A stretch of DNA of 64,000 bases from Phytophthora colocasiae (taxonomy: Eukaryota; Oomycota; Peronosporomycetes; Peronosporales; Peronosporaceae). The first letter of the stretch is position 1. Each line of letters opens with the position of its first letter. Below the pieces are notes generated by a model, which made no database searches, had not been told where the DNA came from, and was given only the letters and a program-made list of their open reading frames with translations. The position numbers were made by a program, and so were the translations under genes. The stretch spans positions 496,001 through 560,000 of the forward strand of contig JAGKQI010000059.1 in NCBI GenBank assembly GCA_018806915.1, read 5' to 3'. This document shows, in pieces, positions 28,430 through 41,241 of this stretch.

Positions 28430-28937
28430 TTCTCTTTGCCAACCCTCGACGCCTCGACGTATTCTATAGCACTTCTTTTGGCGCCACCCTTCGCTTTGCT
28501 TGCTGCGGTGCATCGACGCTTCTGCGCTGCTCTGGTCGCATGCCACTTGACGCTTCACTGAAGCAACCACCACGGCATCGATTCGGATGGCGACTGAACA
28601 GACAGCTTCCAAAACGGAGGCAGTGTTTCGGTGTTTGTGTGAAACCCCACCGAGGTTTGACAGCACTCTGCGGCTCTGTGCTCTGTGAGCACGAGTGAGA
28701 CCACGGCATGGCATCGAAAGCTGGTGGTCTGGTGGTTGTCGGTCGGACTCCATAGCAGGATGGGTTGTGTGTTGTGAGTTTGTAGGTGAGTCTGTAAGCT
28801 GTTGTGTGGTGCGCGGAGTTGTGTGTGGGTATGTGTATGTGTGTGGAGTGGGTTGAGTGCGTGCGGCGGTGGTATTTGTTGAGGGTGTTGTTGTTCCGAG
28901 GGTTAGTAGTGTTGTGTGTGTTTGATGTTTCCGAAGC

Positions 28938-29015
28938 GTCCCCGTGGCCCAATGGATAAGGCATCCGCCTACGAAGCGGGAGATTGCGGGTTGGGGTTCG
29001 AGTCCCGTCGGAGAC
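28938..29015 (+). tRNA. tRNA-Arg(ACG)-like copy 14, 6-nt T-arm insertion
   Basis: 78 nt; T3 follows. Confidence 0.65.
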
Positions 29016-29523
29016 TTCTCTTTGCCAACCCTCGACGCCTCGACGTATTCTATAGCACTTCTTTTGGCGCCACCCTTCGCTTTGCTTGCTGCGGTGCATC
29101 GACGCTTCTGCGCTGCTCTGGTCGCATGCCACTTGACGCTTCACTGAAGCAACCACCACGGCATCGATTCGGATGGCGACTGAACAGACAGCTTCCAAAA
29201 CGGAGGCAGTGTTTCGGTGTTTGTGTGAAACCCCACCGAGGTTTGACAGCACTCTGCGGCTCTGTGCTCTGTGAGCACGAGTGAGACCACGGCATGGCAT
29301 CGAAAGCTGGTGGTCTGGTGGTTGTCGGTCGGACTCCATAGCAGGATGGGTTGTGTGTTGTGAGTTTGTAGGTGAGTCTGTAAGCTGTTGTGTGGTGCGC
29401 GGAGTTGTGTGTGGGTATGTGTATGTGTGTGGAGTGGGTTGAGTGCGTGCGGCGGTGGTATTTGTTGAGGGTGTTGTTGTTCCGAGGGTTAGTAGTGTTG
29501 TGTGTGTTTGATGTTTCCGAAGC

Positions 29524-29601
29524 GTCCCCGTGGCCCAATGGATAAGGCATCCGCCTACGAAGCGGGAGATTGCGGGTTGGGGTTCGAGTCCCGTCGGAGA
29601 C
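29524..29601 (+). tRNA. tRNA-Arg(ACG)-like copy 15, 6-nt T-arm insertion
   Basis: 78 nt; T3 follows. Confidence 0.65.
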
Positions 29602-30109
29602 TTCTCTTTGCCAACCCTCGACGCCTCGACGTATTCTATAGCACTTCTTTTGGCGCCACCCTTCGCTTTGCTTGCTGCGGTGCATCGACGCTTCTGCGCT
29701 GCTCTGGTCGCATGCCACTTGACGCTTCACTGAAGCAACCACCACGGCATCGATTCGGATGGCGACTGAACAGACAGCTTCCAAAACGGAGGCAGTGTTT
29801 CGGTGTTTGTGTGAAACCCCACCGAGGTTTGACAGCACTCTGCGGCTCTGTGCTCTGTGAGCACGAGTGAGACCACGGCATGGCATCGAAAGCTGGTGGT
29901 CTGGTGGTTGTCGGTCGGACTCCATAGCAGGATGGGTTGTGTGTTGTGAGTTTGTAGGTGAGTCTGTAAGCTGTTGTGTGGTGCGCGGAGTTGTGTGTGG
30001 GTATGTGTATGTGTGTGGAGTGGGTTGAGTGCGTGCGGCGGTGGTATTTGTTGAGGGTGTTGTTGTTCCGAGGGTTAGTAGTGTTGTGTGTGTTTGATGT
30101 TTCCGAAGC

Positions 30110-30187
30110 GTCCCCGTGGCCCAATGGATAAGGCATCCGCCTACGAAGCGGGAGATTGCGGGTTGGGGTTCGAGTCCCGTCGGAGAC
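30110..30187 (+). tRNA. tRNA-Arg(ACG)-like copy 16, 6-nt T-arm insertion
   Basis: 78 nt; trailer CTCTTGTGCC, so only T2 near the 3' end. Confidence 0.65.
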
Positions 30188-30696
30188 TTCTCTTGTGCCA
30201 ACCCTCGACGCCTCGACGTATTCTATAGCACTTCTTTTGGCGCCACCCTTCGCTTTGCTTGCTGCGGTGCATCGACGCTTCTGCGCTGCTCTGGTCGCAT
30301 GCCACTTGACGCTTCACTGAAGCAACCACCACGGCATCGATTCGGATGGCGACTGAACAGACAGCTTCCAAAACGGAGGCAGTGTTTCGGTGTTTGTGTG
30401 AAACCCCACCGAGGTTTGACAGCACTCTGCGGCTCTGTGCTCTGTGAGCACGAGTGAGACCACGGCATGGCATCGAAAGCTGGTGGTCTGGTGGTTGTCG
30501 GTCGGACTCCATAGCAGGATGGGTTGTGTGTTGTGAGTTTGTAGGTGAGTCTGTAAGCTGTTGTGTGGTGCGCGGAGTTGTGTGTGGGTATGTGTATGTG
30601 TGTGGAGTGGGTTGAGTGCGTGCGGCGGTGGTATTTGTTGAGGGTGTTGTTGTTCCGAGGGTTAGTAGTGTTGTGTGTGTTTGATGTTTCCGAAGC

Positions 30697-30774
30697 GTCC
30701 CCGTGGCCCAATGGATAAGGCATCCGCCTACGAAGCGGGAGATTGCGGGTTGGGGTTCGAGTCCCGTCGGAGAC
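30697..30774 (+). tRNA. tRNA-Arg(ACG)-like copy 17, 6-nt T-arm insertion
   Basis: 78 nt; T3 follows. Confidence 0.65.
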
Positions 30775-31282
30775 TTCTCTTTGCCAACCCTCGACGCCTC
30801 GACGTATTCTATAGCACTTCTTTTGGCGCCACCCTTCGCTTTGCTTGCTGCGGTGCATCGACGCTTCTGCGCTGCTCTGGTCGCATGCCACTTGACGCTT
30901 CACTGAAGCAACCACCACGGCATCGATTCGGATGGCGACTGAACAGACAGCTTCCAAAACGGAGGCAGTGTTTCGGTGTTTGTGTGAAACCCCACCGAGG
31001 TTTGACAGCACTCTGCGGCTCTGTGCTCTGTGAGCACGAGTGAGACCACGGCATGGCATCGAAAGCTGGTGGTCTGGTGGTTGTCGGTCGGACTCCATAG
31101 CAGGATGGGTTGTGTGTTGTGAGTTTGTAGGTGAGTCTGTAAGCTGTTGTGTGGTGCGCGGAGTTGTGTGTGGGTATGTGTATGTGTGTGGAGTGGGTTG
31201 AGTGCGTGCGGCGGTGGTATTTGTTGAGGGTGTTGTTGTTCCGAGGGTTAGTAGTGTTGTGTGTGTTTGATGTTTCCGAAGC

Positions 31283-31360
31283 GTCCCCGTGGCCCAATGG
31301 ATAAGGCATCCGCCTACGAAGCGGGAGATTGCGGGTTGGGGTTCGAGTCCCGTCGGAGAC
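31283..31360 (+). tRNA. tRNA-Arg(ACG)-like copy 18, 6-nt T-arm insertion
   Basis: 78 nt; T3 follows. Confidence 0.65.
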
Positions 31361-31868
31361 TTCTCTTTGCCAACCCTCGACGCCTCGACGTATTCTATAG
31401 CACTTCTTTTGGCGCCACCCTTCGCTTTGCTTGCTGCGGTGCATCGACGCTTCTGCGCTGCTCTGGTCGCATGCCACTTGACGCTTCACTGAAGCAACCA
31501 CCACGGCATCGATTCGGATGGCGACTGAACAGACAGCTTCCAAAACGGAGGCAGTGTTTCGGTGTTTGTGTGAAACCCCACCGAGGTTTGACAGCACTCT
31601 GCGGCTCTGTGCTCTGTGAGCACGAGTGAGACCACGGCATGGCATCGAAAGCTGGTGGTCTGGTGGTTGTCGGTCGGACTCCATAGCAGGATGGGTTGTG
31701 TGTTGTGAGTTTGTAGGTGAGTCTGTAAGCTGTTGTGTGGTGCGCGGAGTTGTGTGTGGGTATGTGTATGTGTGTGGAGTGGGTTGAGTGCGTGCGGCGG
31801 TGGTATTTGTTGAGGGTGTTGTTGTTCCGAGGGTTAGTAGTGTTGTGTGTGTTTGATGTTTCCGAAGC

Positions 31869-31946
31869 GTCCCCGTGGCCCAATGGATAAGGCATCCGCC
31901 TACGAAGCGGGAGATTGCGGGTTGGGGTTCGAGTCCCGTCGGAGAC
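31869..31946 (+). tRNA. tRNA-Arg(ACG)-like copy 19, 6-nt T-arm insertion
   Basis: 78 nt; T3 follows. Confidence 0.65.
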
Positions 31947-32454
31947 TTCTCTTTGCCAACCCTCGACGCCTCGACGTATTCTATAGCACTTCTTTTGGCG
32001 CCACCCTTCGCTTTGCTTGCTGCGGTGCATCGACGCTTCTGCGCTGCTCTGGTCGCATGCCACTTGACGCTTCACTGAAGCAACCACCACGGCATCGATT
32101 CGGATGGCGACTGAACAGACAGCTTCCAAAACGGAGGCAGTGTTTCGGTGTTTGTGTGAAACCCCACCGAGGTTTGACAGCACTCTGCGGCTCTGTGCTC
32201 TGTGAGCACGAGTGAGACCACGGCATGGCATCGAAAGCTGGTGGTCTGGTGGTTGTCGGTCGGACTCCATAGCAGGATGGGTTGTGTGTTGTGAGTTTGT
32301 AGGTGAGTCTGTAAGCTGTTGTGTGGTGCGCGGAGTTGTGTGTGGGTATGTGTATGTGTGTGGAGTGGGTTGAGTGCGTGCGGCGGTGGTATTTGTTGAG
32401 GGTGTTGTTGTTCCGAGGGTTAGTAGTGTTGTGTGTGTTTGATGTTTCCGAAGC

Positions 32455-32532
32455 GTCCCCGTGGCCCAATGGATAAGGCATCCGCCTACGAAGCGGGAGA
32501 TTGCGGGTTGGGGTTCGAGTCCCGTCGGAGAC
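32455..32532 (+). tRNA. tRNA-Arg(ACG)-like copy 20, 6-nt T-arm insertion
   Basis: 78 nt; T3 follows. Confidence 0.65.
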
Positions 32533-33040
32533 TTCTCTTTGCCAACCCTCGACGCCTCGACGTATTCTATAGCACTTCTTTTGGCGCCACCCTTCGCTTT
32601 GCTTGCTGCGGTGCATCGACGCTTCTGCGCTGCTCTGGTCGCATGCCACTTGACGCTTCACTGAAGCAACCACCACGGCATCGATTCGGATGGCGACTGA
32701 ACAGACAGCTTCCAAAACGGAGGCAGTGTTTCGGTGTTTGTGTGAAACCCCACCGAGGTTTGACAGCACTCTGCGGCTCTGTGCTCTGTGAGCACGAGTG
32801 AGACCACGGCATGGCATCGAAAGCTGGTGGTCTGGTGGTTGTCGGTCGGACTCCATAGCAGGATGGGTTGTGTGTTGTGAGTTTGTAGGTGAGTCTGTAA
32901 GCTGTTGTGTGGTGCGCGGAGTTGTGTGTGGGTATGTGTATGTGTGTGGAGTGGGTTGAGTGCGTGCGGCGGTGGTATTTGTTGAGGGTGTTGTTGTTCC
33001 GAGGGTTAGTAGTGTTGTGTGTGTTTGATGTTTCCGAAGC

Positions 33041-33117
33041 GTCCCCGTGGCCCAATGGATAAGGCATCCGCCTACGAAGCGGGAGATCGCGGGTTGGGGT
33101 CGAGTCCCGTCGGAGAC
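33041..33117 (+). tRNA. tRNA-Arg(ACG)-like copy 21, 5-nt T-arm insertion, B box broken
   Basis: 77 nt; reads GCGGGTTGGGGTCGAG, so the B box lacks one T; T to C just before the T-stem; T3 follows. Confidence 0.5.
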
Positions 33118-33625
33118 TTCTCTTTGCCAACCCTCGACGCCTCGACGTATTCTATAGCACTTCTTTTGGCGCCACCCTTCGCTTTGCTTGCTGCGGTGCA
33201 TCGACGCTTCTGCGCTGCTCTGGTCGCATGCCACTTGACGCTTCACTGAAGCAACCACCACGGCATCGATTCGGATGGCGACTGAACAGACAGCTTCCAA
33301 AACGGAGGCAGTGTTTCGGTGTTTGTGTGAAACCCCACCGAGGTTTGACAGCACTCTGCGGCTCTGTGCTCTGTGAGCACGAGTGAGACCACGGCATGGC
33401 ATCGAAAGCTGGTGGTCTGGTGGTTGTCGGTCGGACTCCATAGCAGGATGGGTTGTGTGTTGTGAGTTTGTAGGTGAGTCTGTAAGCTGTTGTGTGGTGC
33501 GCGGAGTTGTGTGTGGGTATGTGTATGTGTGTGGAGTGGGTTGAGTGCGTGCGGCGGTGGTATTTGTTGAGGGTGTTGTTGTTCCGAGGGTTAGTAGTGT
33601 TGTGTGTGTTTGATGTTTCCGAAGC

Positions 33626-33702
33626 GTCCCCGTGGCCCAATGGATAAGGCATCCGCCTACGAAGCGGGAGATCGCGGGTTGGGGTCGAGTCCCGTCGGAG
33701 AC
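33626..33702 (+). tRNA. tRNA-Arg(ACG)-like copy 22, 5-nt T-arm insertion, B box broken
   Basis: 77 nt; same T-arm as copy 21; T4 follows. Confidence 0.5.
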
Positions 33703-34211
33703 TTCTCTTTTGCCAACCCTCGACGCCTCGACGTATTCTATAGCACTTCTTTTGGCGCCACCCTTCGCTTTGCTTGCTGCGGTGCATCGACGCTTCTGCG
33801 CTGCTCTGGTCGCATGCCACTTGACGCTTCACTGAAGCAACCACCACGGCATCGATTCGGATGGCGACTGAACAGACAGCTTCCAAAACGGAGGCAGTGT
33901 TTCGGTGTTTGTGTGAAACCCCACCGAGGTTTGACAGCACTCTGCGGCTCTGTGCTCTGTGAGCACGAGTGAGACCACGGCATGGCATCGAAAGCTGGTG
34001 GTCTGGTGGTTGTCGGTCGGACTCCATAGCAGGATGGGTTGTGTGTTGTGAGTTTGTAGGTGAGTCTGTAAGCTGTTGTGTGGTGCGCGGAGTTGTGTGT
34101 GGGTATGTGTATGTGTGTGGAGTGGGTTGAGTGCGTGCGGCGGTGGTATTTGTTGAGGGTGTTGTTGTTCCGAGGGTTAGTAGTGTTGTGTGTGTTTGAT
34201 GTTTCCGAAGC

Positions 34212-34288
34212 GTCCCCGTGGCCCAATGGATAAGGCATCCGCCTACGAAGCGGGAGATCGCGGGTTGGGTTCGAGTCCCGTCGGAGAC
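34212..34288 (+). tRNA. tRNA-Arg(ACG)-like copy 23, 5-nt T-arm insertion, B box kept
   Basis: 77 nt; reads GCGGGTTGGGTTCGAG, with C before the T-stem; T4 follows. Confidence 0.55.
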
Positions 34289-34797
34289 TTCTCTTTTGCC
34301 AACCCTCGACGCCTCGACGTATTCTATAGCACTTCTTTTGGCGCCACCCTTCGCTTTGCTTGCTGCGGTGCATCGACGCTTCTGCGCTGCTCTGGTCGCA
34401 TGCCACTTGACGCTTCACTGAAGCAACCACCACGGCATCGATTCGGATGGCGACTGAACAGACAGCTTCCAAAACGGAGGCAGTGTTTCGGTGTTTGTGT
34501 GAAACCCCACCGAGGTTTGACAGCACTCTGCGGCTCTGTGCTCTGTGAGCACGAGTGAGACCACGGCATGGCATCGAAAGCTGGTGGTCTGGTGGTTGTC
34601 GGTCGGACTCCATAGCAGGATGGGTTGTGTGTTGTGAGTTTGTAGGTGAGTCTGTAAGCTGTTGTGTGGTGCGCGGAGTTGTGTGTGGGTATGTGTATGT
34701 GTGTGGAGTGGGTTGAGTGCGTGCGGCGGTGGTATTTGTTGAGGGTGTTGTTGTTCCGAGGGTTAGTAGTGTTGTGTGTGTTTGATGTTTCCGAAGC

Positions 34798-34875
34798 GTC
34801 CCCGTGGCCCAATGGATAAGGCATCCGCCTACGAAGCGGGAGATTGCGGGTTGGGGTTCGAGTCCCGTCGGAGAC
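34798..34875 (+). tRNA. tRNA-Arg(ACG)-like copy 24, 6-nt T-arm insertion
   Basis: 78 nt; T3 follows. Confidence 0.65.
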
Positions 34876-35383
34876 TTCTCTTTGCCAACCCTCGACGCCT
34901 CGACGTATTCTATAGCACTTCTTTTGGCGCCACCCTTCGCTTTGCTTGCTGCGGTGCATCGACGCTTCTGCGCTGCTCTGGTCGCATGCCACTTGACGCT
35001 TCACTGAAGCAACCACCACGGCATCGATTCGGATGGCGACTGAACAGACAGCTTCCAAAACGGAGGCAGTGTTTCGGTGTTTGTGTGAAACCCCACCGAG
35101 GTTTGACAGCACTCTGCGGCTCTGTGCTCTGTGAGCACGAGTGAGACCACGGCATGGCATCGAAAGCTGGTGGTCTGGTGGTTGTCGGTCGGACTCCATA
35201 GCAGGATGGGTTGTGTGTTGTGAGTTTGTAGGTGAGTCTGTAAGCTGTTGTGTGGTGCGCGGAGTTGTGTGTGGGTATGTGTATGTGTGTGGAGTGGGTT
35301 GAGTGCGTGCGGCGGTGGTATTTGTTGAGGGTGTTGTTGTTCCGAGGGTTAGTAGTGTTGTGTGTGTTTGATGTTTCCGAAGC

Positions 35384-35461
35384 GTCCCCGTGGCCCAATG
35401 GATAAGGCATCCGCCTACGAAGCGGGAGATTGCGGGTTGGGGTTCGAGTCCCGTCGGAGAC
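35384..35461 (+). tRNA. tRNA-Arg(ACG)-like copy 25, 6-nt T-arm insertion
   Basis: 78 nt; T3 follows, and the second downstream T-tract is also T3. Confidence 0.65.
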
Positions 35462-35968
35462 TTCTCTTTGCCAACCCTCGACGCCTCGACGTATTCTATA
35501 GCACTTCTTTGGCGCCACCCTTCGCTTTGCTTGCTGCGGTGCATCGACGCTTCTGCGCTGCTCTGGTCGCATGCCACTTGACGCTTCACTGAAGCAACCA
35601 CCACGGCATCGATTCGGATGGCGACTGAACAGACAGCTTCCAAAACGGAGGCAGTGTTTCGGTGTTTGTGTGAAACCCCACCGAGGTTTGACAGCACTCT
35701 GCGGCTCTGTGCTCTGTGAGCACGAGTGAGACCACGGCATGGCATCGAAAGCTGGTGGTCTGGTGGTTGTCGGTCGGACTCCATAGCAGGATGGGTTGTG
35801 TGTTGTGAGTTTGTAGGTGAGTCTGTAAGCTGTTGTGTGGTGCGCGGAGTTGTGTGTGGGTATGTGTATGTGTGTGGAGTGGGTTGAGTGCGTGCGGCGG
35901 TGGTATTTGTTGAGGGTGTTGTTGTTCCGAGGGTTAGTAGTGTTGTGTGTGTTTGATGTTTCCGAAGC

Positions 35969-36045
35969 GTCCCCGTGGCCCAATGGATAAGGCATCCGCC
36001 TACGAAGCGGGAGATTGCGGGTTGGGGTCGAGTCCCGTCGGAGAC
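35969..36045 (+). tRNA. tRNA-Arg(ACG)-like copy 26, 5-nt T-arm insertion, B box broken
   Basis: 77 nt; B box lacks one T; T4 follows. Confidence 0.5.
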
Positions 36046-36554
36046 TTCTCTTTTGCCAACCCTCGACGCCTCGACGTATTCTATAGCACTTCTTTTGGCG
36101 CCACCCTTCGCTTTGCTTGCTGCGGTGCATCGACGCTTCTGCGCTGCTCTGGTCGCATGCCACTTGACGCTTCACTGAAGCAACCACCACGGCATCGATT
36201 CGGATGGCGACTGAACAGACAGCTTCCAAAACGGAGGCAGTGTTTCGGTGTTTGTGTGAAACCCCACCGAGGTTTGACAGCACTCTGCGGCTCTGTGCTC
36301 TGTGAGCACGAGTGAGACCACGGCATGGCATCGAAAGCTGGTGGTCTGGTGGTTGTCGGTCGGACTCCATAGCAGGATGGGTTGTGTGTTGTGAGTTTGT
36401 AGGTGAGTCTGTAAGCTGTTGTGTGGTGCGCGGAGTTGTGTGTGGGTATGTGTATGTGTGTGGAGTGGGTTGAGTGCGTGCGGCGGTGGTATTTGTTGAG
36501 GGTGTTGTTGTTCCGAGGGTTAGTAGTGTTGTGTGTGTTTGATGTTTCCGAAGC

Positions 36555-36632
36555 GTCCCCGTGGCCCAATGGATAAGGCATCCGCCTACGAAGCGGGAGA
36601 TTGCGGGTTGGGGTTCGAGTCCCGTCGGAGAC
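36555..36632 (+). tRNA. tRNA-Arg(ACG)-like copy 27, 6-nt T-arm insertion
   Basis: 78 nt; trailer CTACTCTTT, T3. Confidence 0.65.
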
Positions 36633-37140
36633 TACTCTTTGCCAACCCTCGACGCCTCGACGTATTCTATAGCACTTCTTTTGGCGCCACCCTTCGCTTT
36701 GCTTGCTGCGGTGCATCGACGCTTCTGCGCTGCTCTGGTCGCATGCCACTTGACGCTTCACTGAAGCAACCACCACGGCATCGATTCGGATGGCGACTGA
36801 ACAGACAGCTTCCAAAACGGAGGCAGTGTTTCGGTGTTTGTGTGAAACCCCACCGAGGTTTGACAGCACTCTGCGGCTCTGTGCTCTGTGAGCACGAGTG
36901 AGACCACGGCATGGCATCGAAAGCTGGTGGTCTGGTGGTTGTCGGTCGGACTCCATAGCAGGATGGGTTGTGTGTTGTGAGTTTGTAGGTGAGTCTGTAA
37001 GCTGTTGTGTGGTGCGCGGAGTTGTGTGTGGGTATGTGTATGTGTGTGGAGTGGGTTGAGTGCGTGCGGCGGTGGTATTTGTTGAGGGTGTTGTTGTTCC
37101 GAGGGTTAGTAGTGTTGTGTGTGTTTGATGTTTCCGAAGC

Positions 37141-37218
37141 GTCCCCGTGGCCCAATGGATAAGGCATCCGCCTACGAAGCGGGAGATTGCGGGTTGGGGT
37201 TCGAGTCCCGTCGGAGAC
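37141..37218 (+). tRNA. tRNA-Arg(ACG)-like copy 28, 6-nt T-arm insertion
   Basis: 78 nt; T4 follows. Confidence 0.65.
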
Positions 37219-37727
37219 TTCTCTTTTGCCAACCCTCGACGCCTCGACGTATTCTATAGCACTTCTTTTGGCGCCACCCTTCGCTTTGCTTGCTGCGGTG
37301 CATCGACGCTTCTGCGCTGCTCTGGTCGCATGCCACTTGACGCTTCACTGAAGCAACCACCACGGCATCGATTCGGATGGCGACTGAACAGACAGCTTCC
37401 AAAACGGAGGCAGTGTTTCGGTGTTTGTGTGAAACCCCACCGAGGTTTGACAGCACTCTGCGCCTCTGTGCTCTGTGAGCACGAGTGAGACCACGGCATG
37501 GCATCGAAAGCTGGTGGTCTGGTGGTTGTCGGTCGGACTCCATAGCAGGATGGGTTGTGTGTTGTGAGTTTGTAGGTGAGTCTGTAAGCTGTTGTGTGGT
37601 GCGCGGAGTTGTGTGTGGGTATGTGTATGTGTGTGGAGTGGGTTGAGTGCGTGCGGCGGTGGTATTTGTTGAGGGTGTTGTTGTTCCGAGGGTTAGTAGT
37701 GTTGTGTGTGTTTGATGTTTCCGAAGC

Positions 37728-37805
37728 GTCCCCGTGGCCCAATGGATAAGGCATCCGCCTACGAAGCGGGAGATTGCGGGTTGGGGTTCGAGTCCCGTCG
37801 GAGAC
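37728..37805 (+). tRNA. tRNA-Arg(ACG)-like copy 29, 6-nt T-arm insertion
   Basis: 78 nt; T-tract broken to CGTTTG. Confidence 0.65.
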
Positions 37806-38314
37806 TTCTCGTTTGCCAACCCTCGACGCCTCGACGTATTCTATAGCACTTCTTTTGGCGCCACCCTTCGCTTTGCTTGCTGCGGTGCATCGACGCTTCT
37901 GCGCTGCTCTGGTCGCATGCCACTTGACGCTTCACTGAAGCAACCACCACGGCATCGATTCGGATGGCGACTGAACAGACAGCTTCCAAAACGGAGGCAG
38001 TGTTTCGGTGTTTGTGTGAAACCCCACCGAGGTTTGACAGCACTCTGCGGCTCTGTGCTCTGTGAGCACGAGTGAGACCACGGCATGGCATCGAAAGCTG
38101 GTGGTCTGGTGGTTGTCGGTCGGACTCCATAGCAGGATGGGTTGTGTGTTGTGAGTTTGTAGGTGAGTCTGTAAGCTGTTGTGTGGTGCGCGGAGTTGTG
38201 TGTGGGTATGTGTATGTGTGTGGAGTGGGTTGAGTGCGTGCGGCGGTGGTATTTGTTGAGGGTGTTGTTGTTCCGAGGGTTAGTAGTGTTGTGTGTGTTT
38301 GATGTTTCCGAAGC

Positions 38315-38391
38315 GTCCCCGTGGCCCAATGGATAAGGCATCCGCCTACGAAGCGGGAGATCGCGGGTTGGGGTCGAGTCCCGTCGGAGAC
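38315..38391 (+). tRNA. tRNA-Arg(ACG)-like copy 30, 5-nt T-arm insertion, B box broken
   Basis: 77 nt; C before the T-stem; T4 follows. Confidence 0.5.
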
Positions 38392-38900
38392 TTCTCTTTT
38401 GCCAACCCTCGACGCCTCGACGTATTCTATAGCACTTCTTTTGGCGCCACCCTTCGCTTTGCTTGCTGCGGTGCATCGACGCTTCTGCGCTGCTCTGGTC
38501 GCATGCCACTTGACGCTTCACTGAAGCAACCACCACGGCATCGATTCGGATGGCGACTGAACAGACAGCTTCCAAAACGGAGGCAGTGTTTCGGTGTTTG
38601 TGTGAAACCCCACCGAGGTTTGACAGCACTCTGCGGCTCTGTGCTCTGTGAGCACGAGTGAGACCACGGCATGGCATCGAAAGCTGGTGGTCTGGTGGTT
38701 GTCGGTCGGACTCCATAGCAGGATGGGTTGTGTGTTGTGAGTTTGTAGGTGAGTCTGTAAGCTGTTGTGTGGTGCGCGGAGTTGTGTGTGGGTATGTGTA
38801 TGTGTGTGGAGTGGGTTGAGTGCGTGCGGCGGTGGTATTTGTTGAGGGTGTTGTTGTTCCGAGGGTTAGTAGTGTTGTGTGTGTTTGATGTTTCCGAAGC

Positions 38901-38977
38901 GTCCCCGTGGCCCAATGGATAAGGCATCCGCCTACGAAGCGGGAGATTGCGGGTTGGGGTCGAGTCCCGTCGGAGAC
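38901..38977 (+). tRNA. tRNA-Arg(ACG)-like copy 31, 5-nt T-arm insertion, B box broken
   Basis: 77 nt; T3 follows. Confidence 0.5.
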
Positions 38978-39485
38978 TTCTCTTTGCCAACCCTCGACGC
39001 CTCGACGTATTCTATAGCACTTCTTTTGGCGCCACCCTTCGCTTTGCTTGCTGCGGTGCATCGACGCTTCTGCGCTGCTCTGGTCGCATGCCACTTGACG
39101 CTTCACTGAAGCAACCACCACGGCATCGATTCGGATGGCGACTGAACAGACAGCTTCCAAAACGGAGGCAGTGTTTCGGTGTTTGTGTGAAACCCCACCG
39201 AGGTTTGACAGCACTCTGCGGCTCTGTGCTCTGTGAGCACGAGTGAGACCACGGCATGGCATCGAAAGCTGGTGGTCTGGTGGTTGTCGGTCGGACTCCA
39301 TAGCAGGATGGGTTGTGTGTTGTGAGTTTGTAGGTGAGTCTGTAAGCTGTTGTGTGGTGCGCGGAGTTGTGTGTGGGTATGTGTATGTGTGTGGAGTGGG
39401 TTGAGTGCGTGCGGCGGTGGTATTTGTTGAGGGTGTTGTTGTTCCGAGGGTTAGTAGTGTTGTGTGTGTTTGATGTTTCCGAAGC

Positions 39486-39562
39486 GTCCCCGTGGCCCAA
39501 TGGATAAGGCATCCGCCTACGAAGCGGGAGATTGCGGGTTGGGGTCGAGTCCCGTCGGAGAC
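39486..39562 (+). tRNA. tRNA-Arg(ACG)-like copy 32, 5-nt T-arm insertion, B box broken
   Basis: 77 nt; T3 follows. Confidence 0.5.
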
Positions 39563-40070
39563 TTCTCTTTGCCAACCCTCGACGCCTCGACGTATTCTAT
39601 AGCACTTCTTTTGGCGCCACCCTTCGCTTTGCTTGCTGCGGTGCATCGACGCTTCTGCGCTGCTCTGGTCGCATGCCACTTGACGCTTCACTGAAGCAAC
39701 CACCACGGCATCGATTCGGATGGCGACTGAACAGACAGCTTCCAAAACGGAGGCAGTGTTTCGGTGTTTGTGTGAAACCCCACCGAGGTTTGACAGCACT
39801 CTGCGGCTCTGTGCTCTGTGAGCACGAGTGAGACCACGGCATGGCATCGAAAGCTGGTGGTCTGGTGGTTGTCGGTCGGACTCCATAGCAGGATGGGTTG
39901 TGTGTTGTGAGTTTGTAGGTGAGTCTGTAAGCTGTTGTGTGGTGCGCGGAGTTGTGTGTGGGTATGTGTATGTGTGTGGAGTGGGTTGAGTGCGTGCGGC
40001 GGTGGTATTTGTTGAGGGTGTTGTTGTTCCGAGGGTTAGTAGTGTTGTGTGTGTTTGATGTTTCCGAAGC

Positions 40071-40147
40071 GTCCCCGTGGCCCAATGGATAAGGCATCCG
40101 CCTACGAAGCGGGAGATTGCGGGTTGGGGTCGAGTCCCGTCGGAGAC
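40071..40147 (+). tRNA. tRNA-Arg(ACG)-like copy 33, 5-nt T-arm insertion, B box broken
   Basis: 77 nt; T3 follows. Confidence 0.5.
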
Positions 40148-40655
40148 TTCTCTTTGCCAACCCTCGACGCCTCGACGTATTCTATAGCACTTCTTTTGGC
40201 GCCACCCTTCGCTTTGCTTGCTGCGGTGCATCGACGCTTCTGCGCTGCTCTGGTCGCATGCCACTTGACGCTTCACTGAAGCAACCACCACGGCATCGAT
40301 TCGGATGGCGACTGAACAGACAGCTTCCAAAACGGAGGCAGTGTTTCGGTGTTTGTGTGAAACCCCACCGAGGTTTGACAGCACTCTGCGGCTCTGTGCT
40401 CTGTGAGCACGAGTGAGACCACGGCATGGCATCGAAAGCTGGTGGTCTGGTGGTTGTCGGTCGGACTCCATAGCAGGATGGGTTGTGTGTTGTGAGTTTG
40501 TAGGTGAGTCTGTAAGCTGTTGTGTGGTGCGCGGAGTTGTGTGTGGGTATGTGTATGTGTGTGGAGTGGGTTGAGTGCGTGCGGCGGTGGTATTTGTTGA
40601 GGGTGTTGTTGTTCCGAGGGTTAGTAGTGTTGTGTGTGTTTGATGTTTCCGAAGC

Positions 40656-40733
40656 GTCCCCGTGGCCCAATGGATAAGGCATCCGCCTACGAAGCGGGAG
40701 ATTGCGGGTTGGGGTTCGAGTCCCGTCGGAGAC
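40656..40733 (+). tRNA. tRNA-Arg(ACG)-like copy 34, 6-nt T-arm insertion
   Basis: 78 nt; T3 follows. Confidence 0.65.
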
Positions 40734-41241
40734 TTCTCTTTGCCAACCCTCGACGCCTCGACGTATTCTATAGCACTTCTTTTGGCGCCACCCTTCGCTT
40801 TGCTTGCTGCGGTGCATCGACGCTTCTGCGCTGCTCTGGTCGCATGCCACTTGACGCTTCACTGAAGCAACCACCACGGCATCGATTCGGATGGCGACTG
40901 AACAGACAGCTTCCAAAACGGAGGCAGTGTTTCGGTGTTTGTGTGAAACCCCACCGAGGTTTGACAGCACTCTGCGGCTCTGTGCTCTGTGAGCACGAGT
41001 GAGACCACGGCATGGCATCGAAAGCTGGTGGTCTGGTGGTTGTCGGTCGGACTCCATAGCAGGATGGGTTGTGTGTTGTGAGTTTGTAGGTGAGTCTGTA
41101 AGCTGTTGTGTGGTGCGCGGAGTTGTGTGTGGGTATGTGTATGTGTGTGGAGTGGGTTGAGTGCGTGCGGCGGTGGTATTTGTTGAGGGTGTTGTTGTTC
41201 CGAGGGTTAGTAGTGTTGTGTGTGTTTGATGTTTCCGAAGC

